From Sphagnum compactum (taxonomy: Eukaryota > Bryophyta > Sphagnopsida > Sphagnales): 64,000 nucleotides of DNA. The DNA is taken from assembly GCA_965153455.1 (NCBI GenBank), contig OZ234493.1, positions 1,612,001-1,676,000 of the forward strand. Reading direction: 5' to 3'. The position numbers and the translations under genes were made by a program. Shown here piece by piece: positions 16,064 to 28,223 of this stretch. How positions within the stretch are numbered: position 1 is the stretch's first letter; the number at the start of each line of letters is the position of its first letter. Below the pieces are notes generated by a model, which searched no databases, was not told the origin of the DNA, and saw nothing but the letters and a program-made list of their open reading frames with translations.

Positions 16064-17691
16064 GGGCCACTTTAGACAAGGGTCCACAGACCCAAACCCA
16101 AGGACCAATTTGAAGCAAATTGAACCTTGAATCGCACCCTTTTTCACATTAAAAAAATCACTTTTTCTTAAGGTACAATGAGCGCGTCTAAAGGCTTGGG
16201 GGAATCCAATTTGAGGGTCCAATATAAAAAATGTGTGATTGATGTATGAGAGGATTAGGTTGACCTTTTGTCTTTTCTCTTTTTTTTTTTCTTTTTTTCA
16301 TGATTTTGTTTTTCCAAAAAAGTTATTTTATGTTATTTCATATTTGTTTTTGGCAAATTCAAGCTTCATTTCTCCTCTTATAGCAATGAGGTGTAGTATT
16401 TCATCATCCACCCAATTTTTTCCAACTTTCTCACCTTTTTCATTTTGGTTTTCCATCACAACTGTTATTGTACTTGATGTTTTTTTTTTGGAATGGGAAC
16501 CAATTTAAAGATCCCTTGTAAATCCAAATCCCCTTCCACTTGTGAAATGGCATTTCAATCTTCCACTTTTTGCCCCACCTTCCAATTCACCACCATTGTG
16601 TGCACTTGGAAGAATTGAAAATGCACTCCTTCTAACAATTGCCTTGTGAGGATCCACAAAACCAACCATGTCAACTCTAGAATTGGTCAAAATTGGGGGA
16701 GTTGATATGCTTTAAACAATGTTTTCAATTCATAACATGTTTTCCATTCTCATAGAATTTGAATAACGAGGGTAAAATAAAACAATGAAAATGGACTAAA
16801 AACAAAAAAGTGAATAACCTTAAACCCTAGCTTACACTTTGGTTTTCCAAACCATGAATACTCCTTCAAGCTCTTTTCTTTGGTCTGGACCAATTGGTTT
16901 TCCTTCCAAAATGATGCCATGTAAACTAAATCACAATTTGATTTATCTTGGTCTTGGACCTCTGTCTGAAAACCTTGGGACCAATTTAAAGTTATTGACT
17001 AATAGGAATGTTTGATGTCATTGGACCCTGCTCCTTGGACCCTTGGGGTGAAAGCATGGTTAGGTGACTCAAAAGTGATGTTTGAAAATTCATAATCTAA
17101 CACTAATGATTTGTTTTGCAATTTTAACAATTATCAAACCATAAATCTTATAATGATCCCCTATGCTTTTAATTGTAAATATTAATAAACCAACCTATGA
17201 ATATCCCTAAACAATGTCATGTGATTGATCAAAAAATCCATGCAAAATATTAAAATTTTTAATGTGAACTGGATTCTCAAGGATAAAAATTTACAACAAT
17301 CACATCATTTAAAACTTTTAAAAATTAAACATATGTATATTAAGAAAGTTTCAATGCACTTTATTAATAAATTTTTCATTTGATGATGCTTTATTTTATT
17401 TTCTTATTTTGATATATTTGTTGAGTCCATATTTTTCATTTTTCATGTGTGACAAACGTAGTGTTGACATTTCAAAAGTCCACTACAAGTCCATAATCTT
17501 TTTTAAATTCATCCAAAACATTTATGATGATTCCCATTGAAGTTTATGACAACATGAATAATTAAAAAATTGACAATGGTAATTTTGAATATGTCTTTAA
17601 ATTTTACATTTGTATGTAATCCAAAAAATTACAAGGGTGACAATCTAAACATTCTACCTATTCATGTTTTCACCCTTGTTTAAAATGGGCC
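16064..17691. mobile_element. PIF/Harbinger-like TIR element, copy 1 (TTA target duplication)
   Basis: The left end GGGCCACTTTAGACAAGGG (16064-16082) is mirrored by CCCTTGTTTAAAATGGGCC at 17673-17691. TTA flanks both ends (16061-16063 and 17692-17694), as expected for PIF/Harbinger or Tourist-type elements. No DDE transposase is visible. Much of the left 1 kb is shared, in inverted orientation, with the element at 47598-48478. A short conserved open frame lies at 16505-16690 on the minus strand. Confidence 0.65.
16505..16690 (-). CDS. Small conserved ORF inside the TIR element (unknown)
   Basis: This 61-codon frame contains VGFVDPHKAIVRRSAFS, NGGELEGGAK and GFGFTRDL. The second element copy (47908-48120) encodes a clearly related frame with FVDPHKVVVRNVFSTF, NGVELEGG and FGFTKDP. 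The two copies differ at many positions yet both stay open, which hints at past coding constraint or a captured exon. I do not recognise a domain; it is not a transposase core. The start codon is uncertain. Confidence 0.35.
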   Translation of the reverse strand: MTNSRVDMVGFVDPHKAIVRRSAFSILPSAHNGGELEGGAKSGRLKCHFTSGRGFGFTRDL

Positions 17692-17929
17692 TTAATACTA
17701 ACTTTTCTCTTTTTTTGAATTCAAATGTCTTGAAATCATAGTTCCAACATGGTATTGGAATGAAATTATGATGATAAGAGGGGGAAAAAAAACATGAAAC
17801 ATTAACATAATGTTAAAATTAATATAAAACAATTCAATATGCAAATCTTCTATAAAGAATTTCAATTTTTCAAAATTAGTGAATTCAATACATATATTAA
17901 AACAATTGAATTTGATAAAGATAATAGTT

Positions 17930-18880
17930 GTCAATGGAAAAATTAAGAATGGATCCAATTACATAGATCATCAAAATTATTCAATGCACCTAAATCACGG
18001 CTCAAAAACTTCCATATTCAAAAAATATTCCAAAACTTGGTGGCGCATACTTTCACATATTAAAACATAGCCTCACATTGTTGTTTAAAGCTAAAACGGT
18101 TTGGTTGATTGTCAAAGGAAAAGAAATCAAACTTATAACTACCACAATAGCATAGATTGTTGCTAATGCTCTTGCTTTGCCTAGTAGGTCTAGGTAGCAT
18201 TAGCAATTGGGATGAGAGAGACACAATCTCACTCACTATGATAAAAATTTGTTTAGATAATAACATAGTTTTTCATATTCAATCTTATGCGACTACCCAT
18301 GACACATGGGATGAATTTTTGAATCATGTAAGATGTTTTGATTAAAATGTACTTAAAGGATAAATTACATACTTTAAAAATGAAAAAAAACAAGATCATT
18401 ACAAAACACATACATGTTTTTCAAACTTTACTTGAACAATTGCCAAATGATGAAATAGTATTCTCTAATGAGAAGGATGACTTTAGATATAGAAATTTAA
18501 TAAGTTTTTTGAAAAGGAAACCAAACATTACTCTAAAATCTTTAATAATTGATTTAATACAAGAAGAATCCTAATAAAAAGTCTTGATTCAAAATAAGAT
18601 ATAAAAAAAATTTGGTGGGAAAAAGCTTTTGTTCTTAAAAAGAAAGCAATGGAAGCCTTTTCCATCAAATTAAAAGATGGATCAAGTTTTTCAAGTGTTG
18701 GTCCTAAAAGGAAAATCAATTTTTTTTATTGCAAAAAGTTAGGACATGGAATAAAAGAATGCAAAACGAGGATTGTTGCTAAAGCCAATCCAAAAAAACA
18801 AAACAATGTTTTTACCAAAGATAATAAAGTGTATGTTGCTACATTTGTTGCAAATGAAAAATGTGACCCTATACTATTAC
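17930..18880 (+). pseudogene. Ty1/copia gag remnant (UBN2-like plus zinc knuckle)
   Basis: Three broken frames in order match the layout of copia-type gag. An N-terminal NGSNY motif (about 17945) is followed by WDERDTISLTMIKICL and DTWDEF (18200-18320). Next come LHTLKMKKNKIITKHIHVF and LEQLPNDE (18360-18450), and last a zinc-knuckle-like FFYCKKLGHGIKECK (18721-18765). The first cysteine of the C-x2-C-x4-H-x4-C knuckle is replaced by Phe. Frames change near 18340, and a stop lies at 18572-18574. No protease, integrase or RT follows, and no LTRs were seen, so this is an old fragment. Confidence 0.6.
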
Positions 18881-18972
18881 AATTCATGGTTTTTTTTATT
18901 GGGTTTTCTAGTTTTAAAATACCCAAAATAATAAACATGAAAAAGACCATCATGTCAATTTGGACAATTTGA

Positions 18973-20390
18973 TTTGCACCCACCATCGTGATTGGGTAAC
19001 CAATTTAGACCTTATCATTTTGACTAACAAAGTAACTAACTATTTAACTAGTGGACAATGCACCATTTGATTGGGTCAAATTTATTCTTAAATTAAAATC
19101 ATTTTTTAAAAATTTATTGTTTACATAATTAAATAAATAGGTAAGTAAGTAGGTAGTAAATAGGTCTAGGTATGTAAAAAAAAAGCACATAAGTAGGTAG
19201 GTGCTAACTTAGGCTAGGCTAGTTAACCTAACTTAACCAAACCTCACCAAACTACGTTAGAACCTACCTACCAAGTAACCCTCTAAGCATGCACATAAAA
19301 AGTGGGCTAGCCATATTCCCTTTTACATTTTCAGGCAACATGATCCACTTGGGTCATGTAGGATTCCATGTGATTTTTCATTGACAATTGTTTGCTTTGG
19401 CTATGGCCTAGATTTATCCTAATGTAAATCCAAATAGGAGCATGATTAAGGTTCACAGCTAAAAGTTCAAATTCATAGTTCGAATTATATGTTGGATGTC
19501 ACAGTTTAAGATGCATACATGATAATGTAGAGAATCTATCATTCTTTAGAGATAAGTACAAACACAATACTTCAAAGCAAGGTTTGCATCTCTTTATGAT
19601 GCATACCTGCTTTGAAACTACAAAACTTGATATCATAGTTCATACTTGAGTTTTAAAATAGGGTTTGTGTGTCTATGTCGTATCAGGGTTTATAGCTCAA
19701 TTTATGACACCTAAATTTAAAATTACATTTGTAGAGAATGGATAATTTCATCTAGCCCAGTTCTAATAAAACATAATTGGGTCAATTCAATACTCAACTA
19801 AAATATCTATCCAATGTTCATTGATAGCAAAGTTTAGTTTTCAATTTAACACTAAGTTCAATACTCAATTCAAACCTTAGTTTATTGCTTAGTTCACTAC
19901 TCATTTCAAAGCTCAATTTTTTTAAGTTCATTACTTAGTGAAAAGTTCATTTTCTTTCACAATTCACAGTTCAATTCAACTTTCAATTCACTTAGTTAGT
20001 TCCCTAGGCCACACCCTTTTTCCAAGCTTAGAAATAATGGAGCTGGCCACTCAATAACAAGGTCCTAGTTCAAAATTCACCATGTTCCAATTCATGAATA
20101 ATACTTCAAATGGTCCACACTTTCTTTCTTTTTTAATTGTTGTTTTTTAGGGTTTAAGGAAATAGAGTATTAGGGATTAAGTCCATAGAGGTATATATAG
20201 TGTTTATTGTCACAACTTTGTTTCCTATGGAATTGTTTGTGTAGCAAGAAAGAGAAGGCCAAGAGACCCCAAATGTGCTTAACACATCACAAGAGGAAAG
20301 TAACAACTTCAAGGTAATAATTCTTCTTAACTGAACTTTCTTTTGTTAGTCCAAGTTTTTAAAAAAAAGAGCTTGAGCAAGGATTCAAGC
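18973..20390. other. Intergenic DNA with TAGG/GTAAGTAG low complexity
   Basis: No gene is visible. A degenerate tetranucleotide tract (GTAAGTAAGTAGGTAG and relatives) lies at about 19138-19270. The rest is AT-rich, with many TTCAA/CAATTCA short words around 19780-20000. Confidence 0.4.
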
Positions 20391-20394
20391 TCAA

Positions 20395-21110
20395 CAATAT
20401 TTGAATTCAAATTCAAGTTCAAGCTCGGATTCTAGAGGGATGTTGAACTACTCTTAATGACAAAAGTAGTTTGGTTGGTTGAAATTGAAACTCCAAACTC
20501 AATTAGAATTTGGGATGGAAATTAAAAGACGAGCCAAGCTTGGGTTCGACTCCAAAAATGGAGTCCAGCTCAAGCTTAGTTCCTTTTTTTTTGCTACAGC
20601 TGAACTATTCTTGGTGCCAAAAGTAATTTGGTTGTGGCAAAAAAAAACCCCAAGCTTGGACTCGACTCCAAAAATGAAGTTAAGCTCAAGCTCGGCTCCT
20701 CTTTTCTTGCTGTAACTAAACTAGTCTTGGTGCTAAAAATAGTTCGGCTACCAAAAAAATGGAACCAAACTCCAGCACAACTCCTTTTTTTGTTGTAGCA
20801 GAGCTACTTTCATAGTTGAAAATAGTTCAGTTGCAACAAATAAAAAGTGAAGTCGAGCTCTAGCTCAGCTTAATTGTTGAAATTGAACTCTAGATGGTTC
20901 AATTGTTGGAATTTAATCCAAACTTGACTCCAACAATGGTCCTGAACCAAAACTTGGCTCAATTCCTAGGCTACTTTCGACACTGAAAATAGTTCGGTTC
21001 GTGATGTAAAGAGGAGCATACCTTAACCTTGGCTTCATTTTTGGGGTCAAACCCAAGGTTAGTTTTTTTTGTTTCGCGAGCTGAATTATTCTCAATGCTG
21101 AAAGGAATTC
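20395..21110. repeat. Degenerate tandem repeat, ~115-bp units
   Basis: Units share AAGCT(T/C)GG.CTCGACTCCAAAAATG, AGCTCAAGCTCGGCTCCT and CTAGTCTTGGTGCTAAAAATAGTTCGG. Equivalent sites at 20548/20664 and 20607/20721 give a period near 115 bp. About four to six diverged units are present, with later units shortened. No coding role is evident. Confidence 0.55.
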
Positions 21111-21489
21111 AACTTGATCTTAAAGTCTTGGCCCGAAGGATGGGACTCACTTATCTAATGTTTACTTGTGCAAAACAATTTCCACAAAGCTTTCCTAGTG
21201 ACAAGGATCATGGAGACACTTGAGGTATTGAGAATGCAGAAATAACATTGCAATTGTGATCATTTTGTGTTTTCAAAATTGTGGATTTGTTTCACTGACT
21301 TCTACATATTTATTTGGAAACTTCTCAAGGGGTGGGACATGCATATATTATGTCCTTCGATAAAACTATATAAGTGGTCCAAAAAACCAAACAAAATTCA
21401 ATAGTGTTAAAGTCCTAAACAAGCACAAATGGCCGCCAAAAAAAAACACGGATGGTTGTACCATTGTGCCGAATGATTTCGATGTTCAA

Positions 21490-22890
21490 TGTCCGACCTA
21501 TTTGAAGATTAATGTTCTTAAGGTGGAGTAGGCATTCTAAACAGGGTATCGAAAAGGGGATAAAGTTTTTTATGTCTCACCTCTTAAATGGAAGGGTTAG
21601 GAGGAATTTATGGATCAACACATGTCTTCTTGGAATTAACATTGGATTTCAAATAATGAGAAATTTGAAAACTTTATGCATGCTGACCATAATCTCAAGT
21701 CTTTGTCCAAGTGTATGTTTTTTGTTTAGGATGGAAATCACAAATTGCAAACCCAATTGCCATATATCAATATGTGCATGATGATAAACCTTCTTGGCAC
21801 ATCTACTTGGATTTTATAGTCTTAGATACCTCCCATGAGTTTTTTGAGCTACTCACTACCATGATGGACCTCAATAAATAAGTTTATGATGTTTTTTTTA
21901 CTTTCCTTCATCAAGTAAACCTCAAAGATTTTTTGGTTAACTGCATTTCTCTAACTCTCCAAGTCTGTTGAAGTGAACCATGTGAAACCCAACTTTGTTC
22001 ATGAGTTTTTTCGCGTCCAGTCTATTGGGGTTATCCCACCGGAGCAATTCAAGGATGTACTTCCAGTAGAAGTTTATAAAAACTCCTAAATCAAGTCGCA
22101 CAAGACTTGGCACTCTGTCTCCTTCAAACCATTTTTTGAGTACATACATAAGGTCTAAAGATTTTCACATTCCATTGAATTCCTATTCTTCCCAACTTCT
22201 ATACTTTACTTTTTAATGTTTAGTTTGCATTATTCTTGCAACATGAAATCTCCACAGTTGGGGATGTCACAGTCAAGCTCTATTATAAAAAGTTCCCCAA
22301 CACCCAAGACAGCTCACCAATGAAGCTACATGAACGGATGGAAAAAGCCATGGATGAGATTAGGAAAGATCATTACTTGGCCTTTTGTAAGCACTTGCCA
22401 ATATGGGATCCATCCCCAAGTTTAGATTTTTTTAAGAAATATAGGTACATTTTGATATGAACTCAAAGCTCGAAATGTTGATTGAAAAGCTCCAGATGTT
22501 CACCTATTCCTATGTTTTGGCCAAGCAGAAATGGTTTTGGCTCCAAATGTCGAATGAATCTATTATTTTGAAGGAGGCAAAAAAATTTCCCAAGTTCGAT
22601 TTCTCGAAATCCAATTTGATAAATGGTTGCATATAGTAACCTTTTGACATCAAGTAATCTACTTGTAGTTATTAGTTCTTGAATTATGACTACTTTTTCA
22701 AGACTCTCCTTTTTTATGTGCTCTTACTCTTGCAACTTGAAATTGAGGCATTCAACTTGTTCAATGCAACAATCTCCAATTTTGGTTTGACTATTAGAAA
22801 GGTCCTGGATATGATCTCTCTTGAGTCATATATCTAGCAGTAGAAATTGGTAATATGGGATACTTGCTTCTTCTAAGAATTAAAGCCTAA
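21490..22890 (+). pseudogene. Decayed coding repeat of unknown family, left part
   Basis: Open segments in several frames on the plus strand encode protein-like stretches: HDDKPSWHIYLDFIVLDTS (about 21780), SPMKLHERMEKAMDEIRKDH then LAFCKHLPIWDPSPSLDFF (22315-22430), LEMLIEKLQMFTYSYVLAKQ (22470-22520) and WDTCFF (22858). Stops and frame changes separate them. The segment is interrupted by the chromovirus at 22896, and the reading frame resumes after 29826. I do not recognise the family; a long-dead transposon ORF is the likeliest source. Confidence 0.4.
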
Positions 22891-22895
22891 GGATG
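22891..22895. repeat. Target-site duplication GGATG (left)
   Basis: GGATG precedes the 5' LTR and is repeated at 29826-29830 after the 3' LTR. A 5-bp duplication is the usual footprint of Ty3/gypsy integrase. Confidence 0.9.
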
Positions 22896-23716
22896 TGTCG
22901 CAACCCCACTTTGGCCAAGTGTGGGGGTGAAGCCCAACGCTTGGAAAAGTTGGAGGTTTTGGAGTCCTCCGGGACTCCCGAATGTTCAGAGCGCGACAGC
23001 AAGGAGAAAAACACCTCGCCTTGAGGTGTTCTTGGTGTCATTGAAAAGTTCTTGAAACGTAGATATCGAAAATGGCCTCGCATTGGCCATTTGGACATCT
23101 GCAGCCCAAGTTATGGGCAAAAGAAGGGCCAGGAGTCAAATTGGCAGTTTGACTCCCGACCACTGAAAGTCGGGAATCGACCCTTTTACAACGTTGCCTT
23201 AGGAAGTCCAACATGGCGTTGGAAAGATCTTGACGAAGACTACAACTTTGGTTCAGACCTCGTTGCGATCGGATTTCAGAATCGGGAGTTATGACCGTTC
23301 AAAGTTCCGAGAGTCCCGCCGGGACAGTTTCGGGACTCCATTTCGGGAGTCCCAACAAAATGTGCCATTTGGATGTAGCCTCCGTGGCGAGCAGCAGAGA
23401 ATACTAAAAGGGGGAAGGTGGTGGCTTCCCCCCAGTCCGGGCCGTGGTGAGTCAAGTAGTCCAAAGTGCCCGTGGCTTGTCCCAACACCCAAGGGTGTTC
23501 CCGAATGTGAACTAACCCATTTGTGGTTGGTTTTGGATGCAGATTCGTGCTTGATCTACTAGTCCATCTCCCTGGTCTAATCCCGGGGCTTCCAACTCGA
23601 CCCTCTACCCCTTTCTAGAGTTGGAAGTCGGGAGCGTGCCCCTCGGTCCCAACCTTCCGCAACTTCACATTGGTGAACCCTCAAGTGGGTTCACCCCGGG
23701 ACCGAGGAGCGCGTCA
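22896..23716 (+). repeat. 5' LTR of the chromovirus
   Basis: This 821-bp terminal repeat starts TGTCGC and ends GCGTCA. Compared by eye with the 3' LTR it shows about 25 substitutions and no indels (about 97% identity). About 23 of the differences are transitions, as expected from decay of methylated cytosines. Confidence 0.93.
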
Positions 23717-23718
23717 CG

Positions 23719-23730
23719 TGGTATCAGAGC
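23719..23730 (+). other. Primer binding site, tRNA-Met type
   Basis: TGGTATCAGAGC begins two bases after the 5' LTR. It is the standard complement to the 3' end of plant methionine tRNA used to prime minus-strand synthesis in many plant LTR elements. Confidence 0.88.
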
Positions 23731-23758
23731 TCAAGGTGAAGCTCAACGACATTTTGGG

Positions 23759-26700
23759 ATGGCACCCAAGAAGAACCGGAAGCTAGCTCCAGAGCCTAGG
23801 TCCGAAGAGCCCGTCGATGACCTAGTAGCCCCACCGGAATCAATTGGGGAGGAACCAAACTTCCGGGAGGACCAAGATGAGCCCGAGGTTGAACCCGAAA
23901 GTGAAGAGGAACAACGGAGCTCGGTCCTATTCACCCCGGAGCAACTTGAAGTCCTCCTCAAGATGAATAGGCCCGACTTTGGTGAGTTGGTGGCGGCCCT
24001 CAAAACGGGGACCTCCAAGGGTGAAAGGTTTCAACCGGCCAAGCCCGGGAACTTCGATGGTGCCCGCGACCGCAAGGTTATGGATGCTTGGCTTGCGAAA
24101 ATGGACGACTATATTCATGCCGCCAAGGTTGGACGGAATTTCGCCGTGGAGCTTGCCCAATCCTACTTGAAAGGCTATGCCGCCACATGGTGGCGGACGG
24201 TTAGACAAGAGGAAGGGAAGAACCATGGCTATACGTGGGAGTTTTTCAAGGATCGCATTGAGGCAGAGTTCATTCCGAAAAACTCCGACTACATTTCTAG
24301 GTGTAAGCTCCGCGACCTTGTGAATGCCACAAACGAAAATTTGAGGCAATATGTGAGGGCCTATTCCGAACTCATGTTGGAGATCCGGCACATGCACGGC
24401 CAATTCGTGATGGGACTTCCGACTTGGGCCAAGCGAAAGCTTGAGGAGAGTTGGCCTGCCTCATTATTCGAGGCCATCACGAAAGTGGAGAACTTCTCGG
24501 ATGTGGGGCGGAGTGACAAATCCGAGTTCAAGAAGGACAACAAGTTCCTTCACAAAAAGCCAAGGCATGAGGGGGAATGGAACCGGGGGCAAGGTAGCCC
24601 AACCAAGGATAAGCCAAAACAATTCCAAGGCTCGGGGTTCAAACCAGAAGGTAGCTTCGTGAAGAAGGGGGCTCCCTTCAAAGGGAGCCAACCCAAGGGA
24701 GATTTTGGAGCAAAACCCAAGGGAGCATGTTTCAATTGTAACGAGGTGGAGCATTACTCCAAAGATTGTCCCAAATCCAAATCGAGAGTGGGGAGCTCTA
24801 AGGTACTTGCTCTTAATGCCACTCTAGCCCAACCGGAATGCAATCGACTTATCTTTTTGAAGGGGAAGATTGCTAAGCGGGAAATTTTATGTCTTTTGGA
24901 CACAGGGGCTTCTCACAACTTCATAACTCGTGAGAGCGCCGAAAGGATGGAACTCCACTTGGATGAGCTCAAGGCACCCATTGAGGTGCATTTCGCGGAT
25001 GGGGTTCCCCATCCAACTACACTACAATCAAAGGGAGTGCCTCTCCAATTGGGAAATTGGAGAGGAAAGGTGGACTTGTTGGTTTCCACCTTGGGTGGAA
25101 TGGATTGCGTTCTTAGAATGGAGTTCATCACCCAAAACAATGTGCTCATAGAAGGGCACAATAGGTTGGTTAGAATCCCATCTAAAAGTGGGATTGTGCG
25201 AGTCAAGGCACATGAGTGGCCTTGTGTGGGTGGTCCAACCATCCACTTTATGTTAGGAAAAGCTTGGGAAAGAGAACTCGTGGGGGGCTTTGGCATGATG
25301 TGTGTCATGCGGGTGTTGGATGAGTATGAGCCCAAGGAAGCCACCAAGTTGGTGACTTCCGCCAAGTGCATAAGGAAGGTTTTGGAAGAGTTCCTGGATG
25401 TGATGCCCGAAGAGTTACCCGAAGACTTGCCCCCGAGAAGACGAGTTGATCATGCGATTGAAGTGATACCGGGAGTGGAACCGCCCGCCAAGGCCCCATA
25501 TAGAATGAGCCACGAGGAGTTGAAGGAACTCAAGGTTCAACTTGAGGAACTCCTCGCGAAAGGTTACATCAAACCAAGCAAGTCACCATATGGGGCACCC
25601 GTCCTTTTTGTTCACAAGAAGGATGAGACTTTGAAGATGTGTGTGGATTATAGAGCACTCAATAAGGCAACGGTGAAAAATCGTTATCCTTTACCTCGCA
25701 TCGATGATCTATTTGATCGTCTCTCGGGAGCCAAAGTTTTTAGTAGAATTGATCTACGTTCGGAGTATTACCAAATAAGGATCGCGGAAGGGGACGAAGA
25801 AAAGACCGCTTGTCGCACAAGGTATGGGTCATATGAGTTCTTGGTGATGCCCTTTGGGCTCACCAATGCACCCGCAACATTTTGCACCCTCATGAATGAC
25901 ATTTTCCGCGAATGGCTTGATGATTTTGTGGTGGTCTACATAGACGACATTTTGATTTATAGTAGCTCCATGGAGGAGCATGTGGAGCACCTTCGCAAGG
26001 TGTTCGATAGGCTAAGGGAAAATAAGTTGTATGCCAAGCTCGAGAAGTGCGAATTTGGGGTGACGGAAGTGGACTTTCTTGGGCATAGGATAACTCAAGA
26101 TGGTTTGATGATGGATGATCACAAGGTCAAGGCGATTTTGGATTGCGAGCCACCTAACTCGGTTCCCGCCTTGAGATCCTTTTTAGAATTGGCCTCCTAT
26201 TATCGCAAGTTCATAAAGAACTTTGCGAAAATAGCGGCCCCTTTGACAAACCTCTTGAAGAAGTCCACCGTTACCTATGATTGGGATGAAGCATGCGACG
26301 AAACTTTTGAAACATTGAAGGGCATTTTGGTGAAGGCGCCGGTGTTGAAGTTGCCCGACTTTGACAAGGAACTTGGAATCCATTCCGACGCCTCCGACTT
26401 TGCAATTGGGGGTGTCATAGTGCAAGATGGAAGGTCGGTGGCCTTTGAAAGCAAGAAGTTGAGTGAGACGGAGCGAAGGTGGCCAACCCACGAGAAGGAA
26501 ATGTGGGCGGTTATACATTGTCTCAAGACTTGGGGCCATTACATAGGCTCCAAAGATGTGGTGGTGTGGACTCACAATGTGACCTTGAAGTACTTCGTAA
26601 CTCAACCCAAGTTGTCATCAAAACAACAAAGGTGGCAAGACACATTGGCCTTGTTCAATGTGGACATCCGGCACAAGCCGGGAAAGGAGAACATAGTCCC

Positions 26701-28223
26701 CGATGCTTTGAGCCGGAAACACCAACTTAGAGTGGTGTATGTGGGAGAGTCGGAACTTCAAAAGGAAGTTAGATTAGCAAACCGCCGGGATGTTTTTGTC
26801 AAGGAGGCAAAGCAAAGCATCCAAAATGGAACCAAGTCCCACTTCCATTTGAAAAATGGATTGTTGTGGTACAAGCAAAACCGACTCTATGTGCCGGAAG
26901 GGAAATTTAAGGACACACTTTTGAAGGAATGTCATGATGGACCGCTTGCGGGCCATGGTGGTGCAAAGCGCACCACAACATTCCTAAAGAAGTCCTACTA
27001 GTGGCCCAACTTGAAGGATGATGCGGAGGGGTACGTGAAGACTTGTTTAACTTGTCAACAAAACCGGACCCTCAACAAGAAGCAAGTGGGTTTGTTGCAA
27101 CCTTTGCCAATTCCCGAAGGGCCGTGGGGAAGTGTGTCAATGGACTTTATGGTAAGTTTGCCCCCTTCAAAGGGGTTCGATGCCATCATGGTTGTGGTGG
27201 ATCGATTTAGCAAAATGGCACACTTCATTCCCACAAAGGATGAAGCCATGGCTCAAGAGACGGGGAGGTTGTTCTTCTTCCACATTTTCAAGCATCATGG
27301 CCTTCCGAAGGACATAGTGTCGGATCGGGACCCAAAGTTCACAAGTAAGTTTTGGAGGGCCTTGTGGAAGCGAATGGGGTCGGAACTCAAGATGAGCACT
27401 TCATTCCGCCCCAAACCGATGGACAAACCGAGAGGGTGAACTTGGTGATCCAACAATTCCTAAGGAATTATGTGGCGGCGGATCAACAAGATTGGGTGGA
27501 TCATTTGGAGTTAGCCGAGTTTTGTTACAACAACTCGGTACACTCCGCGACGGGATCCACCCCATTCCAAATGGTGACGGGCAAGTCACCAATTGTGCCC
27601 ATGACTTGGGCCGCACAAGGACAACCTTCGATTGATGCAAGTGAGGAAGTGCCAATGGTCACACAACTTGATGTAGAAAAGAAGCGCTTGTGGGAGTTGG
27701 CAAAGGCCAACTTGGAAAAGGCGCACAAAAGGTACAAGGATTTTGCGGACAAGTCCCGACGAGAGGTGAAGTTTCAAGAAGGAGACGAGGTGTGGTTGAA
27801 CATCAAAAACTTTCGGTTGCCCAAAGGGTTAAGTCATAAATTTATGGGCCCATATGCAGGTTCATTCAAAGTGTTGGAAAAGAAACTTTCCGACACTTAT
27901 AAGTTAGAATTACCGGAATATCTTAGAGTTCATCCCACATTTCATGTTTCCCATTTGAAGCCGGTCTCCTGCGACGCCTCAAGGCCTATAGAGAGCATCA
28001 TTCAAGGCCTCCACCGGACTTAGTTCATAATGAACCAGAGTTTGAGGTAGAGGTCGTGCTCAAATCAAGGCAACTTAGAAGGCGAGAGTGGGAATACTTA
28101 GTTAAATGGAAAGGTTACCATGCAATAGAGGCTTCTTGGGTGAATGAATCCGACATGGAACATGCCCAAGAAGCCATAGAAGAATTCCACATTAGACCGG
28201 CGAAGAAAAGACGTAGAGCGTGA
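23759..28223 (+). pseudogene. Chromovirus Gag-Pol polyprotein, broken by one stop and two frameshifts
   Basis: The ATG at 23759, just after the primer site, is the likely start; the open frame extends further upstream only into the LTR. Gag contains [13 protein letters not shown] and a zinc knuckle C324-x2-C327-x4-H332-x4-C337. Protease has the [10 protein letters not shown] active site (Asp about 381). Reverse transcriptase has YIDD at about residue 727, and RNase H has HSDAS with Asp about 877. In integrase, the first two catalytic Asp codons are at 27143 and 27323 and the Glu codon is at 27430. The C-terminal chromodomain is about 28040-28190 (EYLVKWKGY). A TAG at 26999-27001 splits the HHCC zinc region. 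A one-base loss near 27410 separates the second Asp from the Glu of the DDE triad. A second shift near 27975-27990 separates integrase from the chromodomain, whose frame ends at TGA 28221-28223. Confidence 0.92.

Noticed and set aside
23743-27752. Many minus-strand and shifted-frame open frames of 60-158 codons inside the chromovirus.
   Set aside because: They overlap the well-identified polyprotein and show no domains; they are frame shadows of a GC-rich coding region.
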